From positions 62,001-126,000 of the forward strand of contig CAWHNT010000037.1 of NCBI GenBank assembly GCA_963830775.1: a DNA stretch of 64,000 nt, in the 5' to 3' direction. The first letter of the stretch is position 1; each line of letters opens with the position of its first letter. The notes under the pieces are model-generated. The model did no database searches, was not told the origin of the DNA, and saw only the letters and a program-made list of their open reading frames with translations. Both the position numbers and the translations under genes were made by a program. This DNA is from CAWHNT01 sp963830775 (lineage in GTDB: Bacteria > Pseudomonadota > Alphaproteobacteria > Geminicoccales > Geminicoccaceae). Shown in pieces: positions 35,092 through 43,840 of the stretch.

Positions 35092-35150
35092 TGCTTTTGC
35101 CCAGCGTAGGGGCCGCACCGCTCGCCCCGGCACGGACCCACAACGCCATA

Positions 35151-35684
35151 CTAGCTGGTTTTTGGGCCACTTTCGAGCATGGAGATGGACCCGGACATGC
35201 GTCCGCCGCGCTCGATCTCCACTTCGCCATACCTGACATTGCCGGTGACCCGGCCGGTGCTCCGGATCAGGAGCCGGTTGCGGACCGTGAGCTCGCCCTC
35301 GTAGACGCCACTGATCTCGGCGTCCTCGACCTCGGCCTTGCCATTGGTGAAGCGGCCGCTCTCGGCGATCTCGATCGCCTTGGTCTCGTTCAGCGTCACC
35401 TGCACGCTGCCCTGCACGACCAGACGGTCACAGGCGGTGATCTCGCCCGAAAGGCTGATGCCCGGGCCCACGATCAGGCGCTTGCCCGAATCGGCCGTGT
35501 CGGCGGCCCGGTTGCGGTCGGCCCCGAGCGAAAGAGGTGCAGCGCCGGGCGAGGCCGGGATGTCGATCTGACGCCGCGGGAGCTCGGGCTGGAGGCCCGG
35601 GCGCGGCTCGGTCGGCCGGGCCGGCGACGGCTGCTCCGCCAGACCCATGGGGCGCGTCGGCTCGCTGTCTTTCTTCCGGAACAT
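35151..35684 (-). CDS. Bactofilin (polymer-forming cytoskeletal protein)
   Basis: A 177-residue protein: a disordered Pro-rich N-terminus (MFRKKDSEPTRPMGLAEQPS) and a DUF583 beta-helix core (LIVGPGISLSGEITACDRLV, VQGSVQVTLNETKAIEIAES, GEVEIERGGRMSGSISML). Repeating hydrophobic-Gly strands are typical of bactofilins, which form nucleotide-free filaments involved in shape or polar localisation. The N-terminal basic FRKK may bind membrane. Confidence 0.9.
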   Translation of the reverse strand: MFRKKDSEPTRPMGLAEQPSPARPTEPRPGLQPELPRRQIDIPASPGAAPLSLGADRNRAADTADSGKRLIVGPGISLSGEITACDRLVVQGSVQVTLNETKAIEIAESGRFTNGKAEVEDAEISGVYEGELTVRNRLLIRSTGRVTGNVRYGEVEIERGGRMSGSISMLESGPKTS

Positions 35685-35859
35685 TCGGGGCTTCCTGGTA
35701 GGCTGCTTGAAGGGAGGCTGGCCGTGGCTTGCGCCGGCGACGACTCAACCGGAAGACACGTGATCCGCTGACCATTAGGCCGCTGCCGAACCTGAGTTCA
35801 AACCGGCTGATATAGCTGCAAGAACGTCGCTTAAGTAGCTCTTTTCGGCAGAGAGTTCA

Positions 35860-36531
35860 TCAACGCTGCAAGTTTCGGGCAGTGGCCCGGTGGACGCGCA
35901 GTGCCGCCAGGGCACCGCCCAGCACGGGAGCCAACAGGTTGAGAAAGGGGATCAACAGCAGCACCGCGGTCACCAGCCCCGTGCCCCAGATCTGGCGCCG
36001 ATACTGGCGGCGCAGCGGCTTCAGCGCTGCCAGCGAGTGCCGCCGCGCCAGCACCAGCTCGACATACTCGCGACCGAGCAGATAACCGTTGAGGGCGAGA
36101 TAGACCGGGATGTTGAGGCCCGGCACCAGATAGAGCGGCAGGGCCAGGAGGTTGAGGACGAGGACCAGGGCCGCGAAGCCCAAGGCATAAGGCAGGGTCT
36201 TCAGGACCGGCTGGTCCTCGGCCGCCGGCAGGCCCGGGAAGTGCCGCCGCTCGGTCGCCGCCACGACCTTGTCGAGCAGGAAGCCCAGCACGGCCGCCAC
36301 CACGGTCGGGAACAGGAACCAGGCGAGGACGGCCGTGCCGGCAAGGCTCAGCACCTCGAGCAGGCGGTCGAGCCAGGGATAGCCGGTGGTGCCGGCGGCC
36401 TCGACCAGCACGGTCGTTGCCGGGAACATGGCGACCAGCAGGAGCACCGCCACGCCCAGCGAGATGAAGAAGGTGCGCTGGACGATGGTATCGGTCAGCA
36501 TCCTGACGGCACGGGCTAGGTCTTGGAGCAT
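35860..36531 (-). CDS. EI24 domain membrane protein (CysZ-like)
   Basis: A 223-residue protein with about five spans, including FFISLGVAVLLLVAMFPATT, TAVLAWFLFPTVVAAVLGFL and ALGFAALVLVLNLLALPLYL. LNIPVYLALNGYLLGREYVE, then ALKPLRRQYRRQIWGTGLVT, is the EI24/CysZ signature. Some relatives import sulfate; here no sulfur genes are adjacent, so function is uncertain. It is divergent from the adenosine kinase gene. Confidence 0.85.
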   Translation of the reverse strand: MLQDLARAVRMLTDTIVQRTFFISLGVAVLLLVAMFPATTVLVEAAGTTGYPWLDRLLEVLSLAGTAVLAWFLFPTVVAAVLGFLLDKVVAATERRHFPGLPAAEDQPVLKTLPYALGFAALVLVLNLLALPLYLVPGLNIPVYLALNGYLLGREYVELVLARRHSLAALKPLRRQYRRQIWGTGLVTAVLLLIPFLNLLAPVLGGALAALRVHRATARNLQR

Positions 36532-36624
36532 CGGGGCTGCGATCGGCCGCGGGAGGGCTTGGTTGAGGCAGGGAGCCCGGCGCCTATACTCGGCCGGACC
36601 GCGGCCGCAAAGAGGTGAGCAGGC

Positions 36625-37638
36625 ATGGGCAGCGCCGAGACCGAGCCGTCAGGGCTCGATGTGATCGGGCTCGGCAACGCGATCGTCGACGTGATCGCGC
36701 ATGCCGACGACGGCCTGATCGCCGAGCTGGGCCTCGACAAGGGCATCATGACCCTGGTCGACGAGCCCAGGATCGACGAGCTCTACCGCCGCATGGGCCC
36801 GGCGCGCGAGATGTCGGGCGGCTCCTGCGCCAACAGCATGGCTGCCGTGGCCGCCCTGGGCGGGCGTGCCGCCTATATCGGCCGGGTGCGCGACGACCAG
36901 CTGGGCGAGGTGTTCGCCCACGACATGCGGGCCTCGGGCGTGGTCTACCGCACCCGCCCCAGCCCGTCGGGGCCGGCCACCGCCCGCTGCCTGATCTTCG
37001 TCACCCCCGACGCCCAGCGCACCATGCAGACCTATCTGGGCGCCTGCGTCGAGCTCGGGCCCGAGGATGTGGACGAGGAGCTCGTGGCCCAGGCCGCCAT
37101 CACCTATCTCGAGGGCTATCTGTGGGACCGGCCGGGGGCCAAGGCCGCCTGCCGCAAGGCGGCCGACATCTGCCACAAGAACGGCGGCCGTCTCGCCCTC
37201 ACCCTCTCCGACCCCTTCTGCGTCGGCCGCTGGCGGGCCGAGTTCCGCCAGCTGATCCGGCAGGAGGTCGACATCCTGTTCGCCAACGAGGCCGAGATCA
37301 CCAGCCTCTACGAGGTGGACGAGTTCGACGCCGCCCTGGCACTGGCACGCGAGGAGGTCGAGACCGCAGCGCTCACCCGCGGTGCCAGGGGCTCGGTGGT
37401 CCTGCGCGGCAGCGAGATGCACGCGATCGATCCCGTCACGCCGGCCCGCCTCGTCGACACGACGGGTGCGGGCGACCTCTATGCCGCGGGGTTCCTGCGC
37501 GGGCTTGCGGCCGGGCTCGACCTCGAGAGCTGCGGCCGCCTCGCCTCGGCGGCGGCGGCCCAGATCATCGCGCAGTACGGGCCGCGGGCCGAGGAGCCGC
37601 TGGCACCCCTGTTCGAGCGGGCCCGGCGGGCAGCATGA
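36625..37638 (+). CDS. Adenosine kinase (PfkB family)
   Basis: A 337-residue sugar/nucleoside kinase: VIGLGNAIVDVIAHADDGLI at the N-terminus, MSGGSCANSMAAVAALGGRA (substrate-binding GG motif), LFANEAEITSLYE (PfkB NxxE), and RLVDTTGAGDLYAAGFLRGL with the catalytic Asp in GAGD. It would phosphorylate adenosine to AMP. RBS AGAGGTGAG precedes ATG 36625. The stop overlaps the start of the DUF2786 gene (ATGA), so they are likely co-translated. Confidence 0.92.
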   Translation: MGSAETEPSGLDVIGLGNAIVDVIAHADDGLIAELGLDKGIMTLVDEPRIDELYRRMGPAREMSGGSCANSMAAVAALGGRAAYIGRVRDDQLGEVFAHDMRASGVVYRTRPSPSGPATARCLIFVTPDAQRTMQTYLGACVELGPEDVDEELVAQAAITYLEGYLWDRPGAKAACRKAADICHKNGGRLALTLSDPFCVGRWRAEFRQLIRQEVDILFANEAEITSLYEVDEFDAALALAREEVETAALTRGARGSVVLRGSEMHAIDPVTPARLVDTTGAGDLYAAGFLRGLAAGLDLESCGRLASAAAAQIIAQYGPRAEEPLAPLFERARRAA

Positions 37639-39431
37639 GCGCAGGCGGGCCGGCAGGGCTGGAGGAACGCGCAGCCACGATGCAGCGCCTCGTGGGCGAG
37701 CTCACGCTGGAAGCGGTGGAATTCGCACCGCCTGGCCGCATGCAGGAGATGGCCCGGCACTGGCTGGGCGATCGCGAGGATCGGGTCGACGACCCGGCGG
37801 CCGCCGCCGATGCCATAGCACTGGCGCTCACGGTGGGCCTGTTCAATCCATCGGCCGCCGGCACCACCGCGATCGACCGCCTGGCACGGCAGAAGAAGCA
37901 GCGCAGCCCCGAGGAGAAGGCGGCACTCGCCGCCCTGCAACGCGCAGCCTTCCGCATCCTGGAGCTGGAGTCCGAGGCCCCCGAGGGCGGCTACCGGGCG
38001 CTGGACCTCGCCACGGGTGAGCGCTTCCTGGTCCTGGACACGCAGCTGCCCGAGGGCTGGCCGGGGCTGCGGGTGGCGACGCGGCTCGTCGTGGTCGAGG
38101 GCGAGGTCGCGATCACGGCTGGCCCGATCATGCCGCTCGATGAGGAAGCCCTGGCCGTTGCCCAGGCCCGGATGCGGCCCGGCGGCCGCGGGCTCACCAA
38201 CCCCGCTCGCTGTGCCGAGGCGATCTACCGCCACATCGTCCGCTTCGGCACCCTGGAAGTCCCGGGGCTGAACAGGCCGCTGGAGGAGGACGACGAGAGC
38301 CTCCCGTTCACGGCCGAGGACGGGCCGCTCCATGCCCTGGCCTTCGCCCTTGCCGAAGCCAGCCCGCCGCGCGAGCCGACGGCGGAGGAGGTCCAGGCAG
38401 CGCGTGACCTCGTGAGCATCGACGTGGTCATGGAGGCGCTGGTCGGCGTCGTCGCCTCCTACGAGATCCGGGCCAGCGAGCTGGCCGGGGCCTACGAGAA
38501 GCTGCTCGAGATCCAGCTCGAGACGGTCGAGCGGCGGTCGGAGATCGGCATCGGCAGCGCCTTCGCCTCGCTCGACACCGTGGCGGCCCTGATCGAGGAG
38601 GCCGTGGCCAAGGGGCTGATCCCCGAGGAGGCGAGGTCGGTGTTCGAGACGACCCGGCTGCGGGTCAGGGCGGCGGGCATCGGCCGGGCGCACAAGCCGG
38701 ACCTCGACAAGGTGCTGGCCCGCATCCAGGCGCTCCGGGCCAAGACCGTGGACCGCGGCTGCACCGAGGAGGAGGCGATCGCGGCTGCGCGCAAGGTGGC
38801 CGAGCTGCTCGACCGGCACGGGCTCCAGCTCAGCGAGGTCGAGCTCAGGAGCCAGGCCTGCGAGGGCTTCGGGGTCGGCACCGGGCGGCGGCGGATGGGG
38901 CCGATCGACACCTGCATCCCGGCCGTGGCCATGTTCTGCGACTGCCGGGTCTGGGGCGAGAAGGCGCAGGACGGCGAGCTGCGCTACGTCTTCTTCGGCC
39001 TGCCCGCCGACGTGGCCGGTGCCCGCTATCTCTACGAGCTGGTCGTGCGCGCGTTCGAGACCGAGACCGCCGCCTTCAAGCGCGGCGAGCTCTATGCCGA
39101 GCACGATTCGGGCGACCGCCGGAGTGCCACCAATTCCTTCCAGACCGGTCTCGCCGACGGGATCGCCCGCAAGCTCAGGGCCCTGCGCCAGGAGCGCGAC
39201 GCCGCGATGCGGACCGCCACCGGCCGCGACCTCATCCCGCTGAAGGAGGGGGTGATCGAGGACGAGCTGGCGAAGCTCGGCCTGCACTTCAAGGTCAAGG
39301 ACGGCCCCGGCCGGCGCTACGTGCTGAAGGATGCCTACGCCGCCGGGCACGAGGCGGGCGAGCGCTTCGAGCACCGGCCCGGGATCGCCGGGGATGGCGA
39401 CGGTCAGGGCAGCTCGACGATCGCGACATAG
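37635..39431 (+). CDS. DUF2786 / DUF7168 protein
   Basis: A 598-residue protein. The start overlaps the kinase stop by 4 bp. Residues 1-340 are acidic and helical (RSPEEKAALAALQRAAFRIL, ARCAEAIYRHIVRFGTLEVP) with no recognised domain. DUF2786 follows (LDKVLARIQALRAKTVDRGC, EEEAIAAARKVAELLDRHGL) and then DUF7168 (GFGVGTGRRRMGPIDTCIPA, CDCRVW, YVFFGLPADVAGARYLYELV). These tandem domains occur in many bacterial and phage proteins without defined function. Its tail overlaps the convergent response regulator gene by 28 bp. Confidence 0.8.
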   Translation: MSAGGPAGLEERAATMQRLVGELTLEAVEFAPPGRMQEMARHWLGDREDRVDDPAAAADAIALALTVGLFNPSAAGTTAIDRLARQKKQRSPEEKAALAALQRAAFRILELESEAPEGGYRALDLATGERFLVLDTQLPEGWPGLRVATRLVVVEGEVAITAGPIMPLDEEALAVAQARMRPGGRGLTNPARCAEAIYRHIVRFGTLEVPGLNRPLEEDDESLPFTAEDGPLHALAFALAEASPPREPTAEEVQAARDLVSIDVVMEALVGVVASYEIRASELAGAYEKLLEIQLETVERRSEIGIGSAFASLDTVAALIEEAVAKGLIPEEARSVFETTRLRVRAAGIGRAHKPDLDKVLARIQALRAKTVDRGCTEEEAIAAARKVAELLDRHGLQLSEVELRSQACEGFGVGTGRRRMGPIDTCIPAVAMFCDCRVWGEKAQDGELRYVFFGLPADVAGARYLYELVVRAFETETAAFKRGELYAEHDSGDRRSATNSFQTGLADGIARKLRALRQERDAAMRTATGRDLIPLKEGVIEDELAKLGLHFKVKDGPGRRYVLKDAYAAGHEAGERFEHRPGIAGDGDGQGSSTIAT

Positions 39432-39832
39432 TCGGCCAGCAGCCGGGCGGCACGGCGGAACGAGGAGCTGAAGTCGCCTTTGACGATGTAGCCCGCCACC
39501 TGCCTTGCATAGGCGCGCTCGACGTCCCGCCGCGCGCTGGAGGTGGTGAGGACGAAGACGGGCAGGTCGTAGAGCAGGGGATCGGTCCGCAGCTCGTCCA
39601 GGAACCCGTGCCCGTCCATGCCGGGCAGGCTGAGATCGAGCAGGATCACGAGCGGCCGGCCCGGGACGCGCAGCGGTGGGTCCACGGCCCGCAGCCGCAT
39701 GAGCGCGTCGCTGGCCGTGCGGGTCACGTGGAGCGTGGCGTCGGGTGCCACCTCGCGCAGGCCCCGCTCGACCGCGAACTGGTCGAGGAGCGTGTCCTCG
39801 ACCAGGAGGAAGGAGGGCCGGAGGCCGCTCAT
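39404..39832 (-). CDS. Response regulator receiver protein of stressosome operon
   Basis: A 142-residue single receiver domain: SFLLVEDTLLDQFAVERGL (acidic pocket), VILLDLSLPGMDGHGFLDEL with the phospho-accepting Asp, VFVLTTSS (switch Thr) and VAGYIVKGDF (conserved Lys). No output domain. This branch (Rcp1-like, GMDGHGFLDEL) usually pairs with phytochrome-like or PAS kinases. Its start overlaps the kinase stop by 4 bp, so it is the last gene of the stressosome operon. Confidence 0.92.
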   Translation of the reverse strand: MSGLRPSFLLVEDTLLDQFAVERGLREVAPDATLHVTRTASDALMRLRAVDPPLRVPGRPLVILLDLSLPGMDGHGFLDELRTDPLLYDLPVFVLTTSSARRDVERAYARQVAGYIVKGDFSSSFRRAARLLADYVAIVELP

Positions 39833-41418
39833 CGGTCCGGCACCGGCTGCGGCAGGACGATGCGCAAGGTGGTGCCGCGGATCGGCGGGTTGGAGATCAG
39901 GCGCACATGCCCGCCGCGCTGCTGCACCAGGCGGCGGAGCATGGAGAGGCCAAGGCCGCTGCCCTCGACCTCGTCGCGCGGCCTGAGCTTGGCGAAGATC
40001 TCGAACACCCGCTCGTGGAACTGGGTCGGGATCCCGGGTCCGTCATCGCGGATCTCGATCTCCAGCTCGCCACGGCGGCGGCGCGTCTCGAGCTGGATCA
40101 GGCCCCGACCGCGGTCGTGATGCTTGATCGCGTTGTCGATCGTGTTGCGCAGGATCAGCCCCAGCTCCACCTCGACCCCGTTGGCGCGGCCCAGCCTGCC
40201 CGCGCTGCGGACCGTGAAGCCTTCGGGCGGCGCCAGCAGGCGGACCGTCTCCTTGAGCAGCTCGTCGAGATCGACCTCCTGGGCCAGGGCCGCGTCATGG
40301 CCCAGGCGCGAATAGTGCAGGAGATCGTCCAGCATGCGCTCGAACCGTGCCACCTGGGTGCGGAGCAGGGCCAGGTATTCGGCGAGCCGGCCGGTGGCGG
40401 TCTCGGCCGCGTCCTCCATGATCCAGTCGACGATCAGCCTAACGCCGCGCAAGGGCGAGCGGAGGTCGTGCGAGACGATGTAGGCATAGCGCTCGAGCTC
40501 GGCGTTGATCGCCGCGAGCTGGGCGTTGCGGCGGCTGAGCTGGGCCTCGGCCGCCTTGAGGCCGCTCACGTCCGCCAGCAGCTCCACGATCTCGCCGTCG
40601 GGCGTGCGGGCGCCGCGAACAAGGAGGTAGGGCCCGCTCGCGAGCTGGAGGCCGTAGGGCTCATGGCTGGCCCGATGGCGGCCGGCCCGCTCCGCGACCC
40701 AGCCGTCCAGCTCCTCGATCGGCCCGAACGCACCCGCCTCCGCCGACCGGCGCAGGATGGCGGTGTAGCTGGTGCCGGGCACCAGCATGGCGGCGGCCGC
40801 GGCGTGGATCTCGCGATAGCGCGCGTTGCAGAGCACCAGGCGGTCGTCGCGGTCGAAGAGCGCGAACCCGTCCCCCAGGCTTTCGATCGCGTGCACCAGC
40901 CGCTCATGCGCCAGCCGCTCGCGCTGGCCGCTCGACCGCAATGCCTCCTGCGCCCGCCCGCGCCGCTCGACCTCGCGGGCGAGGCGGGCATTGCTGAGCG
41001 CCAGCTCGCGGGTGCGCTCGGCCACCCGGCCCTCGAGGCTCTCGCGCTGGCGGGCGAGTTCGAAGGCCACGGCACGGAGCTCCTCCTCGATCCGGCCGCG
41101 CTCGGCGCGCTCGCCGCGCCACTGCTCACCGGTGGGCAGGTAGCCCGAGATCGCCATCGCGACCGGTGCCAGGAGGTGCAGGCGCATCTCGGCCGCACGC
41201 TCGAGCATCTGGGCCGTGCCGGCATCCTCACCCAGGGCCGGAAGGGCATCCAGGGTGCCGCGATCGTGCAGCTCCAGGGCCGCCAGCAGCTCGGAGCCCG
41301 TCTCGACCACGGAGCGGCCAAGCTCGTAGGCGAGGTCGAGCTGCTCCGAGCCATGGCCGGCGGCGTACTCCGCCACCTTCGCGGGGTAGTCCGCGAACCG
41401 CGCGCCAAGAGGGCTCAT
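39829..41418 (-). CDS. PAS histidine kinase with RsbU-like N-terminal domain
   Basis: A 529-residue kinase. Residues 1-60 (YPAKVAEYAAGHGSEQLDLA, YELGRSVVETGSELLAALEL) resemble the RsbT-binding N-terminal domain of RsbU. A coiled linker follows (VAERTRELALSNARLAREVE), then a PAS domain at about 172-285 (LGDGFALFDRDDRLVLCNAR). The HisKA domain has phospho-His at 317 (IVSHDLRSPLRG), and the HATPase carries NTIDNAIKHHD, DDGPGIP and GSGLGLSML. No membrane span. It overlaps RsbX and the response regulator by 4 bp each. The stressosome is proposed to control it through RsbT. Confidence 0.9.
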   Translation of the reverse strand: MSPLGARFADYPAKVAEYAAGHGSEQLDLAYELGRSVVETGSELLAALELHDRGTLDALPALGEDAGTAQMLERAAEMRLHLLAPVAMAISGYLPTGEQWRGERAERGRIEEELRAVAFELARQRESLEGRVAERTRELALSNARLAREVERRGRAQEALRSSGQRERLAHERLVHAIESLGDGFALFDRDDRLVLCNARYREIHAAAAAMLVPGTSYTAILRRSAEAGAFGPIEELDGWVAERAGRHRASHEPYGLQLASGPYLLVRGARTPDGEIVELLADVSGLKAAEAQLSRRNAQLAAINAELERYAYIVSHDLRSPLRGVRLIVDWIMEDAAETATGRLAEYLALLRTQVARFERMLDDLLHYSRLGHDAALAQEVDLDELLKETVRLLAPPEGFTVRSAGRLGRANGVEVELGLILRNTIDNAIKHHDRGRGLIQLETRRRRGELEIEIRDDGPGIPTQFHERVFEIFAKLRPRDEVEGSGLGLSMLRRLVQQRGGHVRLISNPPIRGTTLRIVLPQPVPDR

Positions 41419-42026
41419 GCCGCCTCGCGCAGCTCGGCTACGAAGGCCAGCGCATCGTCCGGGCCGCGTGCGGCCGTGGCCAGGAGGCGCGGCGCCAGCG
41501 CGGAGGGCGGCAGCGGCAGGCCCAGGGCCGCCTCGGCGAAGGGGCCCAGCCCGTCCGTGTGGATGACCAGGCGATCGCCGGGCCGAAGATCGAAGCAGCG
41601 GGCGATCAGCCGCGGCATGCGGTGGCCGACCACGCCGGCCTGCTTCATCAGGCGGCCGGAGCCCTGGGACCGGCGCGCACCGGCCCGCCCCAGCCAGCCG
41701 GTGATGTCGCCGACGGCCGCCCAGTGCAGCTTCCCGGCCGTGGGATCGAGGATGGCGATCGCCAGCGCCGCGCCGCGGCCCTCGCGCGCCGCGGCATGGG
41801 CACGGGCGAAGAGCATGGCGAGATCGCCGCCGGCACCGCTCACGGCCTCGAGGCAGGTCTCCGCCGCCTGCGCCGCGGGGGCGCTGCGGCCGGCACCATC
41901 GGCCACCGCCACGAGCCAGCCCTCGCCCAGCGGCTCGACGAGGCAGAGGTCGCCGCAGAAGCGGTTGCCGCGGGCAGCGGTGTGGAGGGCCGACCAGTCG
42001 AGCTGGAGCGCCTGGGTCGTGGTCAT
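41415..42026 (-). CDS. rsbX: RsbX-like PP2C phosphatase
   Basis: A 203-residue PP2C/SpoIIE-type serine phosphatase without extra domains: GDLCLVEPLGEGWLVAVADG (metal Asp residues), GRGAALAIAILDPTAGKLHW, AAVGDITGWL (metal Asp) and GDRLVIHTDGLGPFAEAALG. In stressosomes RsbX removes phosphate from RsbR and RsbS to reset the complex. ATG 42026, overlapping rsbT, fits family length better than the longer frame. Confidence 0.88.
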   Translation of the reverse strand: MTTTQALQLDWSALHTAARGNRFCGDLCLVEPLGEGWLVAVADGAGRSAPAAQAAETCLEAVSGAGGDLAMLFARAHAAAREGRGAALAIAILDPTAGKLHWAAVGDITGWLGRAGARRSQGSGRLMKQAGVVGHRMPRLIARCFDLRPGDRLVIHTDGLGPFAEAALGLPLPPSALAPRLLATAARGPDDALAFVAELREAA

Positions 42027-42448
42027 GGGGCGACCCTCTTGGCGATCCTGACCCACACGCCCTGGCCGGGCTTCGAGCGGATCTCGAACTCGTCGGAGAT
42101 GCGGCGGGTACCCGGAAGGCCGAGGCCCAGCCCGTTGCCGGTCGAGTAGCCGTCCTGCAGGGCCAGCGTCAGATCGGCGATGCCGGGGCCCTCGTCGACC
42201 GCGATCACCTCCACCCCGCGCGCCGGCGGGAGCAGGGCGCCGAGCTGCATCCGGCCCTCGCCGGCGTAGCTCAGGATGTTGCGCGCGAGCTCGGAGATGG
42301 CGGCGGCGAGCAGCGCCTGGTCGGTGCGCGACAGGCCGACCTCCTGGCCGACGTCGCGCCCGACGCGGCGGACGAAGACCAGGTCGGCCTCGGTGGCGAT
42401 CCGGCAGACGCGCCGCCCGCAGGCCGGCGTGCCCTGGGCCATGGTCAT
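42023..42448 (-). CDS. rsbT: RsbT-like serine/threonine kinase (anti-sigma regulatory type)
   Basis: A 141-residue HATPase_c kinase: AAISELARNILSYAGEG (N-box Asn), VIAVDEGPGIADLTLALQDG (DxGxG) and STGNGLGLGLPGTRRISDEF (G2 box). Length and motifs match RsbT. In the known systems it phosphorylates RsbS/RsbR and is then freed to activate the next partner. There is no RsbU gene here; the adjacent kinase with an RsbU-like N-terminus is the likely partner. Confidence 0.92.
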   Translation of the reverse strand: MTMAQGTPACGRRVCRIATEADLVFVRRVGRDVGQEVGLSRTDQALLAAAISELARNILSYAGEGRMQLGALLPPARGVEVIAVDEGPGIADLTLALQDGYSTGNGLGLGLPGTRRISDEFEIRSKPGQGVWVRIAKRVAP

Positions 42449-42807
42449 CCGGCCGCCTCCGGCACGCCGGCGTCGGTCAGCGCCTGCTCGAGGTCGACGG
42501 CCGTGCGCACGCCCGGCAAAGAGAGGCCGACCAGCACCATGGCCATCGCCACCTCGGGCCGGATGCCGACCACGTAGACCAGGGCCCCGCGCAGCCGGGC
42601 GGCCTCGGTGAGCTCGCCCAGGAGCTTGGTGGCGAAGCTGTCCAGAACGTCGACCGCGGTCACGTCCAGGATCACCGCCCGCGACCGGTCACGGCCGATC
42701 CGGTCCAGCAGATCCCGGCGCAGGCGGGCGAGCTCGCGGTCGGTCAGCGTCGAGGGCAGCGTGGCGAGCAGGATGTCGCGCTGCCGGAGGATGGAGATGC
42801 CGGGCAT
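42445..42807 (-). CDS. rsbS: RsbS-like STAS scaffold protein
   Basis: A 120-residue STAS domain protein: MPGISILRQRDILLATLPST, then ILDVTAVDVLDSFATKLLGE with the conserved phospho-Ser position in VDVLDSF, and VYVVGIRPEVAMAMVLVGLS. Start 42807 is set by the family opening. It forms the stressosome core with RsbR and sequesters RsbT until phosphorylated. Confidence 0.92.
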   Translation of the reverse strand: MPGISILRQRDILLATLPSTLTDRELARLRRDLLDRIGRDRSRAVILDVTAVDVLDSFATKLLGELTEAARLRGALVYVVGIRPEVAMAMVLVGLSLPGVRTAVDLEQALTDAGVPEAAG

Positions 42808-42811
42808 GGCA

Positions 42812-43735
42812 TCAGCCGACGGCGCGGGCGAGCATGGCCTCGGCAAGCTCGAGCCCGCTGCGCAGGTCGCAGCGGGTGGTGAGCTCGCGGCTGTCGAGGC
42901 CGATGCGGACCAGCGCCTCGGCGACCTGGGCCGAGATGCCGGTGATGATCGAGGAGGCGCCCATCAGCCGGGCCGCCAGCACGGTATGGGTGAGGTGGTT
43001 GGCGACCGCCGTGTCGACGACCGCGACCCCGGTGACGTCGAGGACGACGATCCGGGCCCTCTCCTCCTTGATCGCCTGGAGGAGCTGCTCGGTCAGGGCC
43101 TGGGCGCGGTAGCTGTCGAGCATGCCCACGACCGGGATCAGGAGGAGGCCCTCCCGAAGCTGCAGGACCGGCGTGGGAAGCTCGCTCATCTCCTTCTGGC
43201 GCAGGGCCGTGGTGGCCTCGCGCGCCATGATGAAGCTGTCCAGGGTGAGCGCCATGTCGAGATGGGCCACCTTGAGCAGCGACAGGAAGAGGCCGAACGC
43301 CTCGGCCGGCTGCTCGCCGGAGCGCTCGAGCAGCTGGGTCGCCACTGCCTCCAGGTAGAAGTCGAAGGCGCCCAGGTACCAGTCGGGGCCGAGGCCCACC
43401 CGCTCGTTGGCCTCGCCCACCTCGACGCGGTCGGCCAGATAGGCCTGGTCGACCACGCCGCGCATCAGCCGCTCGAAGTAGCGGCGATGGTTGGCCTTCT
43501 CCTGCTCGATCGCGGCATCCGACGGGAACAGCGAGCGCATCCCGTCGAACGTCAGCGTGTGCTCGTAGAAGGCGTCGACGACCGGCCCCACCATCTCCCC
43601 GGAGAGCTCGGCCAGCCTGCGGACCCGGGCCAGATCGTCCTCGCCGATCAAGCACCAGCGCAGACGCTCGGCGATGCTCAGCTTCGGCAGGCTCGGCGGG
43701 TAGCTGCCCTGCCCGGGATCACGCTCGACAGGCAT
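42812..43735 (-). CDS. rsbR: RsbR-like protein: globin-fold sensor plus STAS
   Basis: A 307-residue protein. Residues about 20-170 resemble a protoglobin/globin-coupled sensor (MVGPVVDAFYEHTLTFDGMR, KANHRRYFERLMRG, RVGLGPDWYLGAFDFYLEAV). Where heme-binding sensors have His before the RxGLPPxWYLGA motif, this protein has Asn (GEANERVGL), so heme binding by the usual ligand is unlikely. The STAS domain (about 195-300) keeps Thr positions in VAVVDTAVANHL and SSIITGISAQVA that RsbT phosphorylates in Bacillus RsbR. First gene of the operon, 4 bp from rsbS. Confidence 0.88.
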   Translation of the reverse strand: MPVERDPGQGSYPPSLPKLSIAERLRWCLIGEDDLARVRRLAELSGEMVGPVVDAFYEHTLTFDGMRSLFPSDAAIEQEKANHRRYFERLMRGVVDQAYLADRVEVGEANERVGLGPDWYLGAFDFYLEAVATQLLERSGEQPAEAFGLFLSLLKVAHLDMALTLDSFIMAREATTALRQKEMSELPTPVLQLREGLLLIPVVGMLDSYRAQALTEQLLQAIKEERARIVVLDVTGVAVVDTAVANHLTHTVLAARLMGASSIITGISAQVAEALVRIGLDSRELTTRCDLRSGLELAEAMLARAVG

Positions 43736-43840
43736 ATCACGGTTCCTTGACCGGACGGTAAGTAGACCATCCTATATATCAAGGAACATTTTCCTGCAAG
43801 AATCCGTTGCCAGCCGCGTCGCCAGCGCGCGGAAGCTCCG

